From assembly GCA_031258575.1 (NCBI GenBank), contig JAIRMQ010000013.1:1-44235 (forward strand): a DNA stretch of 44,235 bases, given 5' to 3'. This DNA is from Holosporaceae bacterium. Its GTDB lineage: Bacteria; Pseudomonadota; Alphaproteobacteria; UBA3830. Positions 24,864-34,043 of this stretch are shown piece by piece (the first letter of the stretch is position 1; each line of letters starts with the position of its first letter). The notes under the pieces are model-generated. The model did not search any database. It was not told the DNA's origin and saw only the letters and a list, made by a program, of their open reading frames with translations. A program made the translations under genes and the position numbers.

Positions 24864-25604
24864 ATGTATAGATATAAAATTATCGTTGAATATGACGGCT
24901 CTCCTTTTGCTGGATGGCAAAGACAAAACGGATTGGACACAATTCAACAACGACTTGAAGAAACTTTACTTTCTTTATCAAAAAAGCCTGTAATTCTATA
25001 CGGGGCAGGACGCACAGATGCTGGAGTCCATGCTTTGAGGCAAACCGCACATTTTGATATGGAACGCGATATAGATTGCTTCCGCGTATTAGAATGTATG
25101 AATGCTCATCTTCTAAATATTCCGATCGGAGTTCTATCAGTTGAAAAAGTCACAGAAGATTTTGATGCGAGATTTAGTGCGATAGAAAGAACTTATATCT
25201 ATAAAATCCTAAATCGTAGGACTAAACCGTGTATTGATGCTCAAAAAGTCTGGCATGTTATTCAGAAGCTTGATGAGGGAAAAATGAATACTGCAGCGCA
25301 ATGTTTGGTTGGGAAACATGATTTTTCCTCTTTTAGAGCGGCTGGATGCCAATCAAAATCTCCTATAAAAACCGCAAATAACATAGCTGTTGAGCGAAAA
25401 GGAGATATTATCTTTCTAGAGATATCCGCCAAATCTTTTTTATATCATCAGGTAAGGAATATTGTAGGGTCACTTGTTCTTGTGGGCATTGAAAAATGGA
25501 GTAGAGAGAATTTCGAAGATCTTTTGATACAAAAAGATAGAAAAAAAGCTGGCATAACAGCCCCCGCCTGTGGATTATATTTATCCAATGTAATTTATCC
25601 CTAA
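24864..25604 (+). CDS. truA: tRNA pseudouridine38-40 synthase
   Basis: TruA converts uridines 38-40 of the anticodon stem-loop to pseudouridine. It starts YKIIVEYDGSPFAGWQRQ, and the catalytic Asp sits in GAGRTDAGVHALRQTAHF. FDARFSAIERTYIYKILNR and FLYHQVRNIVGSLVLVG are further family motifs. Length 246 is normal. It follows valS by 10 bases with no separate promoter. The 301-base region after it (25605-25905) holds the rne promoter and leader; see those entries. Confidence 0.97.
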   Translation: MYRYKIIVEYDGSPFAGWQRQNGLDTIQQRLEETLLSLSKKPVILYGAGRTDAGVHALRQTAHFDMERDIDCFRVLECMNAHLLNIPIGVLSVEKVTEDFDARFSAIERTYIYKILNRRTKPCIDAQKVWHVIQKLDEGKMNTAAQCLVGKHDFSSFRAAGCQSKSPIKTANNIAVERKGDIIFLEISAKSFLYHQVRNIVGSLVLVGIEKWSRENFEDLLIQKDRKKAGITAPACGLYLSNVIYP

Positions 25605-25682
25605 TGTTGCAGATTAAGCGATGAGGAGAATTACAATCGTTAATATGCCTTAGCGACAAGTGTGAATACTAATTCCGAATAT

Positions 25683-25711
25683 TTTACATACTCCATACGA
25701 TATACTATAAT
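25683..25711 (+). promoter_or_regulatory. rne: strong promoter of rne
   Basis: TTTACA (25683-25688) and a perfect TATAAT (25706-25711) are separated by exactly 17 bases. The predicted start near 25718 leaves a leader of about 188 bases before the rne ATG at 25906. Confidence 0.75.
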
Positions 25712-25717
25712 TCACTT

Positions 25718-25905
25718 TTATATACTGCGAAAGCGGTTGCTATGAGTGTTAGAAGGAACCTATTGAGAGTGGGTATGCTGTTGTATGAAAAAGAATAAGT
25801 CTTTACTAGATGATCGGATTGATTTTTCATCAGCTATTTGTCGGTATATTAAGCTGCTCCCCGTAATATTCTCACTTGTTCCTAAAAGGAAGTATGAGGT
25901 AAAAA
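25718..25905 (+). promoter_or_regulatory. rne: long 5' leader of rne with a GNRA hairpin
   Basis: The region between the rne promoter and the ATG holds no convincing gene. Just after the predicted start, ACTGC-GAAA-GCGGT (25724-25737) can form a five-pair hairpin with a GNRA tetraloop. In E. coli the rne leader mediates feedback control by RNase E; a similar role here is inferred. Short open frames at 25742 and 25785 are present but unsupported. Confidence 0.45.
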
Positions 25906-27702
25906 ATGTCAAAGAATATGCTGATAGACTCAGCTCATTTGGAAGAAATTAGGGTTGCAGTAGTTGATGGAGATAAGTTAGATAAATTTGTCCTTGAGAC
26001 TTCTTCAAAAGCGCAAACAAAAGGAAATATTTACTTAGCTAAAATCATTAGAGTAGAGCCGTCTTTACAAGCAGCTTTCCTAGACTATGGAAATGAAAAA
26101 CATGGTTTTTTAAGCTTTAGTGAAATACATCACGATTATTTCCAGATTCCAGTAAACGATCGTCAAGATTTAGAAGAACACATTCAAAATGCTACTGCTG
26201 CTTTAACCGGGGAAACTGGGGAATTAGAAGGGGAAATTGATCCGAGAGAAATTTCTAGAATTAGATATCAGTTTTATCAACGATACAAAATCCAAGAGGT
26301 TATCAAAAAAAGACAAATAATGCTCGTTCAAGTTATGAAAGAGGAAAGAGGAAATAAAGGAGCGGCTCTGACTACTTATATTTCTTTGGCTGGACGATAT
26401 TGCGTATTGATGCCTAATACATCAAAAGGAAGTGGAATTTCCAGAAAAATAGGGAATCAGGCTGATCGAATGAAATTAAAAAAAATTATTGCAGACCTTC
26501 GTATCGAAAATGGCAGTACGGTTATTCGCACTGCAGGTATTGGACATACTAAAGCGGAAATTATAAAAGATTTTAATTATCTAAAAACACTATGGAACGA
26601 AATAAGAGAAACAACTCTGAAATCTACAGCCCCGTGTTTAATTCACGAAGAGGCAGGAATAATAAAACGCGCTATTCGTGACTTGTATTCTAGAGATATA
26701 GAATCGATTTTTATTGAAGGAGATGAGGGATATAGAATTGCAAAAAATTTCGTAAAGAAACTAATGCCGAATCATGCGAAGAAAGTAAAGTTATATGAAG
26801 ATAAAAAGCTTCCTCTTTTTAGTAAATTCAAGGTTAATGACCAGATAAATCAGATCTATTCAACAAAGGTTGATCTACCTTCTGGAGGATATTTAATAAT
26901 TAATACAACAGAAGCTCTTGTTTCCATAGATGTAAATTCGGGAAAAGCAACGAGAGAGAGAAACATTGCTGAAACAGCTTTAAAAACTAACCTTGAAGCA
27001 GCAGTGGAAATCGCTCGCCAGTGTCGTCTTAGAGATATCGCTGGGTTAATAGTAGTCGATTTTATCGATATGGAAGAGAAAAAAAATAACACTCAAGTGG
27101 AAAGAGCATTAAGAGATGCCTTGCGAGATGATAAAGCCAAGATTCAAATTGGAACAATTAGTAGTTTTGGACTATTAGAGCTTTCAAGACAGAGACTGAG
27201 ATCCAGTATCACCGATATCAATATGGCTTCTTGTCCTCATTGTGGAGGAAGCGGACTTGTTTGGTCCGATGAATCGATAGCTCTTCAAGTTTTGAGGAAA
27301 ATAGAGGAAACAGCCGCTGTGATAGAAGAGGAAGTTGTAGTTACTCTATCGGCAGAAACTGCATTGTATTTAATGAACCAGAAACGCTCTTTTATTTCTG
27401 AGGTAGAAAAAAAGTCAAAATCGAAAATAGTTTTTAAAATAGATCGTCTAGCATCGGTATCAGATTTCAAAATAGAGTCTTCAGTCTATAATATCAGCGA
27501 GGAAGAACGAAAAAGGAAAGCAAAAGAAACTACGCATCTTTTGAAAAATAAAGATACCTCTCCTGAAAATGTATCTAATTCTGAGCAGGGTGGTAGTATT
27601 ACTGAAGAATTGCCAGATAATAGTTTAAAAGTTTTTTCGGTCCCTTCCAAAAAGAAAAAAAAAACAAAATACAGGGAAAGGAAATACCAGCAGGAAAAGT
27701 AG
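25906..27702 (+). CDS. rne: ribonuclease E/G (uninterrupted frame; see extended frame to 27893)
   Basis: This is the endoribonuclease that processes rRNA and tRNA and starts mRNA decay. An S1-type RNA-binding region (about 35-165) is followed by 5'-sensor and DNase I-like domains. The catalytic metal ligands are Asp342 in IDVNSGKA and Asp385 in VVDFIDME; the zinc link is Cys443/Cys446 in ASCPHCGGSG. The frame ends at 598 residues in a Lys-rich tail just after a run of ten A (27655-27664). A -1 shift within that run opens 76 more codons ending at 27893, with GGWWKKLL near the C-terminus, the GWW motif that binds PNPase in alphaproteobacterial RNase E. The functional product may therefore have about 662 residues. 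A strong promoter lies at 25683. Confidence 0.93.
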   Translation: MSKNMLIDSAHLEEIRVAVVDGDKLDKFVLETSSKAQTKGNIYLAKIIRVEPSLQAAFLDYGNEKHGFLSFSEIHHDYFQIPVNDRQDLEEHIQNATAALTGETGELEGEIDPREISRIRYQFYQRYKIQEVIKKRQIMLVQVMKEERGNKGAALTTYISLAGRYCVLMPNTSKGSGISRKIGNQADRMKLKKIIADLRIENGSTVIRTAGIGHTKAEIIKDFNYLKTLWNEIRETTLKSTAPCLIHEEAGIIKRAIRDLYSRDIESIFIEGDEGYRIAKNFVKKLMPNHAKKVKLYEDKKLPLFSKFKVNDQINQIYSTKVDLPSGGYLIINTTEALVSIDVNSGKATRERNIAETALKTNLEAAVEIARQCRLRDIAGLIVVDFIDMEEKKNNTQVERALRDALRDDKAKIQIGTISSFGLLELSRQRLRSSITDINMASCPHCGGSGLVWSDESIALQVLRKIEETAAVIEEEVVVTLSAETALYLMNQKRSFISEVEKKSKSKIVFKIDRLASVSDFKIESSVYNISEEERKRKAKETTHLLKNKDTSPENVSNSEQGGSITEELPDNSLKVFSVPSKKKKKTKYRERKYQQEK

Positions 27703-27893
27703 AGGATTTTCATGGTTTTATCACAAAGGTAACGAAAGCTTCGAAAGATGTTATTCTCAATGTACCGCAGAGTGATAATTTACTAAGTCCTAAGCCGGAA
27801 ACAACTCTCAGAAGTTCTGGAACCAAGAAAGAAAGGAAAAAAGGCGGATGGTGGAAAAAATTACTGAAAAAGGTCGACGTATTTGAGGAGTAA
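27655..27893 (+). other. rne: A10 slippery tract and out-of-frame C-terminal extension of rne
   Basis: Ten A residues (27655-27664) follow TCC AAA AAG in frame. Read with a -1 shift (or one extra A), translation continues from AAC at 27663 for 76 codons without a stop to TAA at 27891-27893. The extension is polar and ends with KKERKKGGWWKKLLKK then an acidic tip, as expected for the PNPase-binding end of RNase E. The gltX ATG at 27894 follows this TAA directly, and GAGGAG inside the extension is the gltX ribosome site. Three explanations fit: polymerase or ribosome slippage on the tract, a recent frameshift mutation, or a homopolymer sequencing error. Confidence 0.75.
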
Positions 27894-29237
27894 ATGGAGA
27901 AAGTCCTAGTTAGATTTGCGCCGTCTCCTACGGGGCTATTGCACGTTGGAAATGTGCGTATAGCTCTTTTCAATTATCTTTATACAAAAAAGAATGATGG
28001 GAAATTCATTCTAAGAATAGATGATACAGATCGAGAAAGATCTACGCAAGCTTTTGAAGATTTTATCTTCGAAGATTTAAAATGGCTTGGTATACAATGG
28101 GACGAAGTCTATAGACAGTCGGATAACATTGAGAAGTATCAAAAAGCGATAGATTATCTAAAAGAAATTGGACGCGTATATCCTTGTTATGAAAAGAAAG
28201 AAGAACTTTCTTTAAAAAGAAAAATACAAATTTCTACCGGAAAAGCACCTGTATATGATCGAGCAGCTCTTAAAATGTCCGGGGAGAAAAGAAAAGAACT
28301 CAAAAATGCAGGAATAAACCCTTATTGGCGGTTTAAGCTAAATGATTCTGAAATAGCTCAATGGAATGATTTAGTTCATGGAGAAGTATCGATACCTCTC
28401 AACAGCGTTAGCGACCCCATTCTAGTAAAACCAGACGGATCGTTTGTCTACGCATTTGCATCGGTTGTAGATGATATAAACATGGGAATAACCCATATTA
28501 TTCGTGGAGACGATCATATCACCAATACTGCAGTACAGATAGACATTTTCAAAGCGCTGTCTGGAAAAATTCCGGATTTTGCTCATATTCCTTTATTGTC
28601 CTCGTTAGATGGACAAGATGTTTCCAAAAGATCTGGCTCTTCATTAAGCGTTGGAAACATGAGAAACGAAGGAATTGAAGCAAGAGCCATTGTCTGCATC
28701 TTGGCGACGCTAGGAACTTCGGATAACGTTTGTGCCAGCGACAATTACGATTCGCTTATAAATAAGTTTTCTTTCGGGAAAATAAGTCTTTCACCTCCTA
28801 AATTTAATTTGGAAGAGGCTAAAGCTTTAGCGAAGAAAATCCTAGGGACAAAAACTTTCAGCGAAGTAAAAAGCAGCCTAGAAAAAATGAATTTAGAAAA
28901 TATTTCAGAGAAGTTTTGGTATACAATACGAGAAAATCTATCATCCTTACAAGACGCGGTTCTCTGGGACAAAGTTTTATCTGATAAAAACATCGCAGTA
29001 AAGGAAGATAAGGTATTCGTTGATCAAATGCTAAAAAGTTTACAATATCCTTTTAATTTCGATCAATGGATTAGTGATTTAAAACAGATTTCCAATAGAA
29101 AAGGAAAAGACTTATTTCATCCTATTCGATTAGTTTTAACTGGTATTGATCATGGTCCGGAATTAAAAAAAATAACTGAACTAATGGGATATGAACGGGT
29201 AAAAAAAAGAATAGAGAGTAACCTAACGACTGAATAA
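27894..29237 (+). CDS. gltX: glutamyl-tRNA synthetase
   Basis: This class I synthetase charges tRNA(Glu) and, with GatCAB in the same window, probably also tRNA(Gln). The HIGH-type motif is in RFAPSPTGLLHVGNVRIALF, the DDTDRERS segment follows, and the KMSKS-type loop is GQDVSKRSGS. The anticodon-binding helical domain occupies about 320-447. Length 447 is slightly short but in the range of the family. It starts directly after the stop of the extended rne frame, with GAGGAG at 27885-27890. Its last base is the first base of the cysS ATG (TAATG). Confidence 0.96.
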   Translation: MEKVLVRFAPSPTGLLHVGNVRIALFNYLYTKKNDGKFILRIDDTDRERSTQAFEDFIFEDLKWLGIQWDEVYRQSDNIEKYQKAIDYLKEIGRVYPCYEKKEELSLKRKIQISTGKAPVYDRAALKMSGEKRKELKNAGINPYWRFKLNDSEIAQWNDLVHGEVSIPLNSVSDPILVKPDGSFVYAFASVVDDINMGITHIIRGDDHITNTAVQIDIFKALSGKIPDFAHIPLLSSLDGQDVSKRSGSSLSVGNMRNEGIEARAIVCILATLGTSDNVCASDNYDSLINKFSFGKISLSPPKFNLEEAKALAKKILGTKTFSEVKSSLEKMNLENISEKFWYTIRENLSSLQDAVLWDKVLSDKNIAVKEDKVFVDQMLKSLQYPFNFDQWISDLKQISNRKGKDLFHPIRLVLTGIDHGPELKKITELMGYERVKKRIESNLTTE

Positions 29238-30607
29238 TGAAAAAATTGCAAATACATAATTCTCTTTCGGGAAAGATAAAAGATTTCATTCCATTGGACG
29301 ATAAAAACATTCGAATTTATGCTTGCGGACCAACGGTCTATTCAAGTCCTCATATAGGAAATGCAAGACCTCTCGTGATATTCGATGTTCTTTTCCGTTT
29401 ACTAAAAACAATGTATCCGACTGTCATTTATGTTAGGAACATCACTGATGTTGACGATAAAATTAATGCTGGAGCGAAAGAAAAAAATATCTCGATAAAA
29501 GAACTGACTGACGAAGTAATAAAGGAATTCCATCAAAATATAGAATTAATTAATGTTCTTCCGGTTACGCATGAGCCTAGGGCTACGGCTCATATCAAAG
29601 AAATGCTTGAAATAATAAGTACGTTAGTTGCTAGAGAATTCGCTTATGTGGCTGATAATCATGTTTTATTCCGCGTACGAAAAATGTCGAATTACGGAAT
29701 GTTATCCAAAAGAAATTTAGACGATATGATTGCCGGAAGTCGCATTGAAATCGCTCCTTATAAAGAAGATCCTTTGGATTTTGTATTATGGAAACCCGCA
29801 GAAATTGGAAGTCCGTCTTGGGATAGTCCGTTTGGTAAGGGACGTCCAGGGTGGCATATAGAATGTTCCGCGATGAGCAAAAAATATCTTGGGAATAAGT
29901 TTGATATTCATGCCGGTGGACAAGATTTGATTTTCCCCCATCATGAGAATGAAATCGCCCAAAATTTCGGTATTTGTGATTGTGTTCCTGCAAATTACTG
30001 GATGCACAATGGAATGCTGTTAGTAAATGGCCAGAAAATGTCTAAATCCTTGGGGAATATCATATCCTTAAAAGATATACTGCAGAGATACGACGGAGAA
30101 ATCATTCGTTACGTATTATTATCTTCCCATTATCAGAAAACGCTGAATTGGACAGATGAAGCTGTATCTCAAGCAAAGCGAGCACTGAATAGATTATACG
30201 GAGCCTTAGAATTATCCACCGAATCCACAGTAGATGAAAACGATGATTCAAATATTTCCGAGGCTTTACTCGGAAACTTAAACACACCATTAGCATTACG
30301 TCGTCTACATGAAATTGCCGATCAAATTTATAAATCTTCCGATCAAACTAAAATCAATGTGCTTAGCGAGCGCTTAAAAAATAGCGCAAATTTACTTGGC
30401 CTTCTGAATAAAGAGAGTAAAAGTTGGTTCAAACAACATGATCAAAGAATCTCCAGCGAAAAAATAGAGCAATTACTAGCAAAGCGCCAAAAAGCCAAGG
30501 CGGATAAAAACTTTGCGCTTGCAGATAAAATCCGCAAAGAACTATTAAGCGATAATATCCTCGTTGAGGATACCAAAAATGGATCGACCTGGAAGATTTT
30601 ACGATGA
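29237..30607 (+). CDS. cysS: cysteinyl-tRNA synthetase
   Basis: This class I synthetase charges tRNA(Cys). The HIGH-type motif and first zinc ligand are in YACGPTVYSSPHIGNAR, the substrate-binding segment is FGKGRPGWHIECSAMS, the zinc His residues lie in FPHHENEIAQ, and the loop is GQKMSKSLGNIISL. DALR-like helices end with ADKNFALADKIRKELL. Length 456 is normal. It is coupled to gltX by a one-base overlap and to rpiB by an ATGA overlap, so the three genes form a tight unit. Confidence 0.97.
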   Translation: MKKLQIHNSLSGKIKDFIPLDDKNIRIYACGPTVYSSPHIGNARPLVIFDVLFRLLKTMYPTVIYVRNITDVDDKINAGAKEKNISIKELTDEVIKEFHQNIELINVLPVTHEPRATAHIKEMLEIISTLVAREFAYVADNHVLFRVRKMSNYGMLSKRNLDDMIAGSRIEIAPYKEDPLDFVLWKPAEIGSPSWDSPFGKGRPGWHIECSAMSKKYLGNKFDIHAGGQDLIFPHHENEIAQNFGICDCVPANYWMHNGMLLVNGQKMSKSLGNIISLKDILQRYDGEIIRYVLLSSHYQKTLNWTDEAVSQAKRALNRLYGALELSTESTVDENDDSNISEALLGNLNTPLALRRLHEIADQIYKSSDQTKINVLSERLKNSANLLGLLNKESKSWFKQHDQRISSEKIEQLLAKRQKAKADKNFALADKIRKELLSDNILVEDTKNGSTWKILR

Positions 30608-31011
30608 AAGTTTTTATCGCTTCAGATCATGCAGGATTTTTATTGAAAGAGTATCTAAAACCTCAAGTGGATATGGTAGACCTCGGAACCGACGGTCCAA
30701 TATCGTGCGATTATCCGGTGTTCGCAAAAAAATTAATTTCACATGTAGCTGAAGATGAAAAGAATCGAGGAGTATTAATTTGTTCGACTGGAATTGGCAT
30801 GTCGATTGCTGCTAATAGAAACAGAAAAATTCGTGCCGCTTTGTGCTGCAATGAAAAAATGGCCGAAATGTCCAGATGCCACAATGATGCAAATGTAATA
30901 ATTTTCGGAGCTTCCATAATCGAGGACATAAATGCACTGGAATGTCTTCGGATATTTTTAAAAACGGAGTTTGAAAAAGGACGGCATTCCAGAAGACTTG
31001 CCTTAATTTAG
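30604..31011 (+). CDS. rpiB: ribose-5-phosphate isomerase B
   Basis: RpiB interconverts ribose 5-phosphate and ribulose 5-phosphate. It starts MKVFIASDHAGFLLKEYL, with DLGTDG, the active-site Cys region LICSTGIGMSIAANR and the late segment KTEFEKGRHSRRL. Length 135 is slightly below the usual 140-150. The family normally reads CGTGIG; here Ser replaces the first Gly, a mild change. The ATG overlaps the cysS stop by four bases. In alphaproteobacteria rpiB more often precedes glyA; here it closes a synthetase operon. Confidence 0.93.
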   Translation: MKVFIASDHAGFLLKEYLKPQVDMVDLGTDGPISCDYPVFAKKLISHVAEDEKNRGVLICSTGIGMSIAANRNRKIRAALCCNEKMAEMSRCHNDANVIIFGASIIEDINALECLRIFLKTEFEKGRHSRRLALI

Positions 31012-31035
31012 GGTATTCCGCCTAACATAAATTCT

Positions 31036-31989
31036 CTAAGGAACGTTAATTTTCATTTCGCCATTGTTAATTACTACCTGCGCATTATAGATCAGTGGCA
31101 TATTTTTATCTCCATGTCCAAATTGATCTGTAATATAAACGGGAACATTTAAAAATTCAGAAAACTTTTTGAAAAGTTCATAGAATCTAGGGTCTTCTCC
31201 AAAATATCCGAAAATCAAAGCTTTTATTCTAGATAATTTTCCTGCGTCTATCAGATGATATAGAGTTCTGCAGATTCTTTCTGGACTTTCATTAACATCT
31301 TCTAAAAAGAGGATTTTCCCTACAGTCTCTATTTCCCAGCAAGTTTTTAGGCTACGCTGTATGATAGTAAGATTTCCTCCAGTTAATTTTCCACTGATAC
31401 TTACGGAAGTCGCTTTTTGGTTTAACGGATAAAGTCCACTAATTTTGTAGGAGTTTATTTTTGTTTCTAGAATATCAAGTAGAGTATCGAATTTTTCTTT
31501 AGTGAATTTCCTTCTATCAAGATAGCTAAGCGTAGGTCCATGGATAACCATGCAACAAGGAAAATTTTGCGAAATAAATATGTTGAAAGCGGTAATATCG
31601 CTAAATCCAATGAAAATTTTTCTTAACTTTTGCCTATTACAAATATGTTTTTTCAGAGAACTAATCAGTTCTGAAGTTCCATATCCCCCTCTTAAACTCC
31701 AGATAATCTTCTTTTCAGAATTAATAGCTTTTAACAGGTCGTATAGTTTATTGTTTTTTTTGTTAGGAATTATTAAGCCCAGGTTTTTCAATCGCTGAGC
31801 AGTTTCAGTATTCAAATCTGCTCCCGGAGTAACAGTAATTACATTTAACCTGGAAATTCTCTCGTATATTTCTTTAATTTCGGCATTTTCCAGGACTTGC
31901 ATACTATCAGTACGACGCTCAACACATCCGCAGCATAGACAACACAGCAGTAATACATAAACTTTTTTTAACATAAACAATTGTAACAT
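31036..31989 (-). CDS. LD-carboxypeptidase (S66 family) with lipoprotein-like signal
   Basis: S66 peptidases remove the terminal D-Ala from muropeptide tetrapeptides during cell-wall recycling. The catalytic triad can be placed: Ser130 in IGFSDITAF, Glu230 in LFLEDVNES and His292 in FGHGDKNMPL; the RGGYG motif is at about 100-104. The N-terminus is unusual: after Met there is VYVLLLCCLCCGC, a Cys-rich hydrophobic segment that can act as a lipoprotein signal. Classical LdcA is cytoplasmic, so this copy may act in the periplasm. The segment before RGGYG is shorter than usual. A second in-frame ATG lies at 31974; neither start has a good ribosome site. Confidence 0.88.
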   Translation of the reverse strand: MLQLFMLKKVYVLLLCCLCCGCVERRTDSMQVLENAEIKEIYERISRLNVITVTPGADLNTETAQRLKNLGLIIPNKKNNKLYDLLKAINSEKKIIWSLRGGYGTSELISSLKKHICNRQKLRKIFIGFSDITAFNIFISQNFPCCMVIHGPTLSYLDRRKFTKEKFDTLLDILETKINSYKISGLYPLNQKATSVSISGKLTGGNLTIIQRSLKTCWEIETVGKILFLEDVNESPERICRTLYHLIDAGKLSRIKALIFGYFGEDPRFYELFKKFSEFLNVPVYITDQFGHGDKNMPLIYNAQVVINNGEMKINVP

Positions 31990-32003
31990 ACCAATGCGGA
32001 GAA

Positions 32004-32032
32004 TTGTTAGTTCTAAGAAATGTTTTTATATG
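32004..32032 (+). promoter_or_regulatory. candidate promoter of trcR-tldD
   Basis: TTGTTA (32004-32009) and TATATG (32027-32032) are 17 bases apart, giving a leader of about 62 bases before the trcR ATG. A second, weaker pair lies downstream (TTGAGG and TAATGT). Confidence 0.4.
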
Positions 32033-32100
32033 CCTTGGATGATTGAGGTTTACTGGTAAAAAGTGTAATGTATACACCAGAATTAACAGTTGGAGCAAAA

Positions 32101-32622
32101 ATGGCTACTCCCATTATGCCGCAAGGAACGGCAGTTTGGCTTATAGAAAATACTTCTCTTACCTTTGAACAAATAGCCCAATTTTGTGGATTGCATACAC
32201 TTGAAGTGCAGGCCATTGCAGATGAGCAGATTTCCCAGGGAATAATTGGTGTAGATCCGCTTAAACTTGGTCAATTAACGAAAGAAGAAATAGAAAGATG
32301 CACTAAAGATCCAACGGCAACGTTGAACTTATCTCCTCCTCAATTTCAGGAAAAGAAAAAAACGAGGAAAAAGTATATACCTCTCTTGAAAAGACACGAT
32401 CGTCCGGATGCTATAGCATGGATTGTGAAGTTTCATCCAGATATACCTGATAGCGATATTTGTTCTTTGCTGTCTACTACTAAGAGCATGGTACTTTCGA
32501 TACGCGACAAGACCTATGCAAGAATAAATGAATTAAAACCTCGCGATCCTGTATTGCTTGGATTTTGCAGTCAAATGGAACTAGATGCTGCTATTGCGAA
32601 AATAAAGAAAGAAGAGCAGTAA
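32101..32622 (+). CDS. trcR: cell-cycle transcriptional regulator TrcR (DUF1013)
   Basis: This DUF1013 protein is nearly confined to alphaproteobacteria and is annotated as a cell-cycle transcriptional regulator. The conserved block is GTAVWLIENTSLTFEQIAQF followed by CGLHTLEVQAIADEQ and QGIIGVDPLKLGQLT; the C-terminal half holds a second helix-turn-helix-like region (RPDAIAWIVKFHPDIPDSDI). ATG 32101 is chosen because GGAG lies five bases upstream; an ATG at 32068 would add 11 residues before the conserved start. The tldD ATG follows its stop directly. Confidence 0.9.
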   Translation: MATPIMPQGTAVWLIENTSLTFEQIAQFCGLHTLEVQAIADEQISQGIIGVDPLKLGQLTKEEIERCTKDPTATLNLSPPQFQEKKKTRKKYIPLLKRHDRPDAIAWIVKFHPDIPDSDICSLLSTTKSMVLSIRDKTYARINELKPRDPVLLGFCSQMELDAAIAKIKKEEQ

Positions 32623-34035
32623 ATGTCTTTAGTGGAAGCCGACGTTTTCCTTAATAAAATATGTGATTTATCTACAATCGAAAAGATTTCTCTCGAAGCT
32701 TTTTCAAAAGAAAATTCTGGAGAATTATTTGTGGAATACAGGGCAGAAGAATCAATAAAAATAGAAAATGGTATTGTACAAAGTCCCATTTTGAATGTTA
32801 GTAGAGGATTTGGATTGCGCACTTTTGAAGAAGAAATATCAAGATATTCCTATTCGTCTTCTCTTGATGAAAAAGCCGTTCGGAAAGCACTAGAAACCGT
32901 AAAAAAAGGAAAAGACGGTTGTGAAGTAAAAATTGCAGAAAATCATAATAATCTTTACGATCAAAGCCTTTTTATTGATTCGATTTCTCTAGAGAATAAA
33001 ATAAAATTTCTGAAGGAAATTGATTCGTATGCACGCGGCAAATCCGAACATATTAAGCAGGTTATTGCAAGTATAAACAGTGTCTGGCAGATTGTATCCA
33101 TATTGAGAGACGATGGAGAAAAAAGATATGATGTACGACCTTTGGTTCGTTTATCCCTCTTCATAGTAATTGAAAAAAACGGTGTTTTTGAAAATGGAAT
33201 GTATGCAGGTGGAGGTCGCTTTGGATATGACTCGATATTCAGTGAATCCACAAAAATCGACTATGTGAATGAAGCTCTAAGACAAGCCGAGTTAAAAGCG
33301 GAAGCGATAAAAGCTCCAGCAGGCGAGATGCCAGTTGTTCTTGGTAACGGATGGACCGGAATTTTATTACATGAAGCGATCGGACATGGCTTAGAAGGCG
33401 ATGCAATTCGTAGAAAAACGTCCTCTTTCCATAGTCTGCTTGGAGAAATGATCGCGGCTCCCAATGTCACGGTTATAGATGATGGAACTATTCCCAATCG
33501 TCGAGGTTCTCTAAATATAGATGATGAAGGAAATGATACTCAGCGTAATGTTTTAATCGAAAAAGGTAAATTGGTTGGATTAATGCAGGATAGAATGAAC
33601 GCTCAGTTAATGTCTTCTTCCGTGACTGGTAATGGACGTAGAGAGAGCTATGAACACACCCCCATCCCAAGAATGACTAATACTTTTATGTTAGCCGGTG
33701 ATTATTCAAGAGAAGAAATTATATCCACTGTCAAGAAAGGAGTTTTTGCGAAATCATTTTCTGATGGGCAGGTTGACGTTGCTTCCGGAAAGTTTGTTTT
33801 TTCTGCTTCTGAGGCATATTTGATAGAAAACGGTAAAATTACTTTTCCAATAAAAGGCGCAATGTTAATAGGAGACGGTCCAAGTATTTTGAAAAAAATA
33901 TCAATGGTAGGAAATGATTTTTCATTAGACAATGGTATAGGAACCTGCGGAAAGGATGGACAACAAGTTCCTGTGGGAGTAGGAGAGCCAAGCGTTTTAA
34001 TAGATAAAATCACAGTTGGTGGAGCGGATTTATAG
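32623..34035 (+). CDS. tldD: metalloprotease TldD
   Basis: TldD with TldE forms a zinc protease that clips unfolded peptides. The HExxxH zinc motif is in [13 protein letters not shown] (about residue 249-255). N-terminal [19 protein letters not shown], then [27 protein letters not shown] and the Gly-rich end [19 protein letters not shown] match the family. Length 470 is normal. It starts directly after the trcR stop. No tldE/pmbA is in the window. Confidence 0.96.
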   Translation: MSLVEADVFLNKICDLSTIEKISLEAFSKENSGELFVEYRAEESIKIENGIVQSPILNVSRGFGLRTFEEEISRYSYSSSLDEKAVRKALETVKKGKDGCEVKIAENHNNLYDQSLFIDSISLENKIKFLKEIDSYARGKSEHIKQVIASINSVWQIVSILRDDGEKRYDVRPLVRLSLFIVIEKNGVFENGMYAGGGRFGYDSIFSESTKIDYVNEALRQAELKAEAIKAPAGEMPVVLGNGWTGILLHEAIGHGLEGDAIRRKTSSFHSLLGEMIAAPNVTVIDDGTIPNRRGSLNIDDEGNDTQRNVLIEKGKLVGLMQDRMNAQLMSSSVTGNGRRESYEHTPIPRMTNTFMLAGDYSREEIISTVKKGVFAKSFSDGQVDVASGKFVFSASEAYLIENGKITFPIKGAMLIGDGPSILKKISMVGNDFSLDNGIGTCGKDGQQVPVGVGEPSVLIDKITVGGADL

Positions 34036-34043
34036 AGGGAATT

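Noticed and set aside
25785-25943. A 52-codon frame starting MKKNKSLLDDR in the rne leader, running into the start of rne
   Set aside because: The ribosome site is weak, the frame overlaps the start of rne out of frame, and the protein resembles nothing. A regulatory upstream frame cannot be excluded.
27710-27973. Minus-strand 87-codon frame across the rne-gltX junction
   Set aside because: It is antisense to the extended rne tail and the start of gltX, has no ribosome site and no family match.
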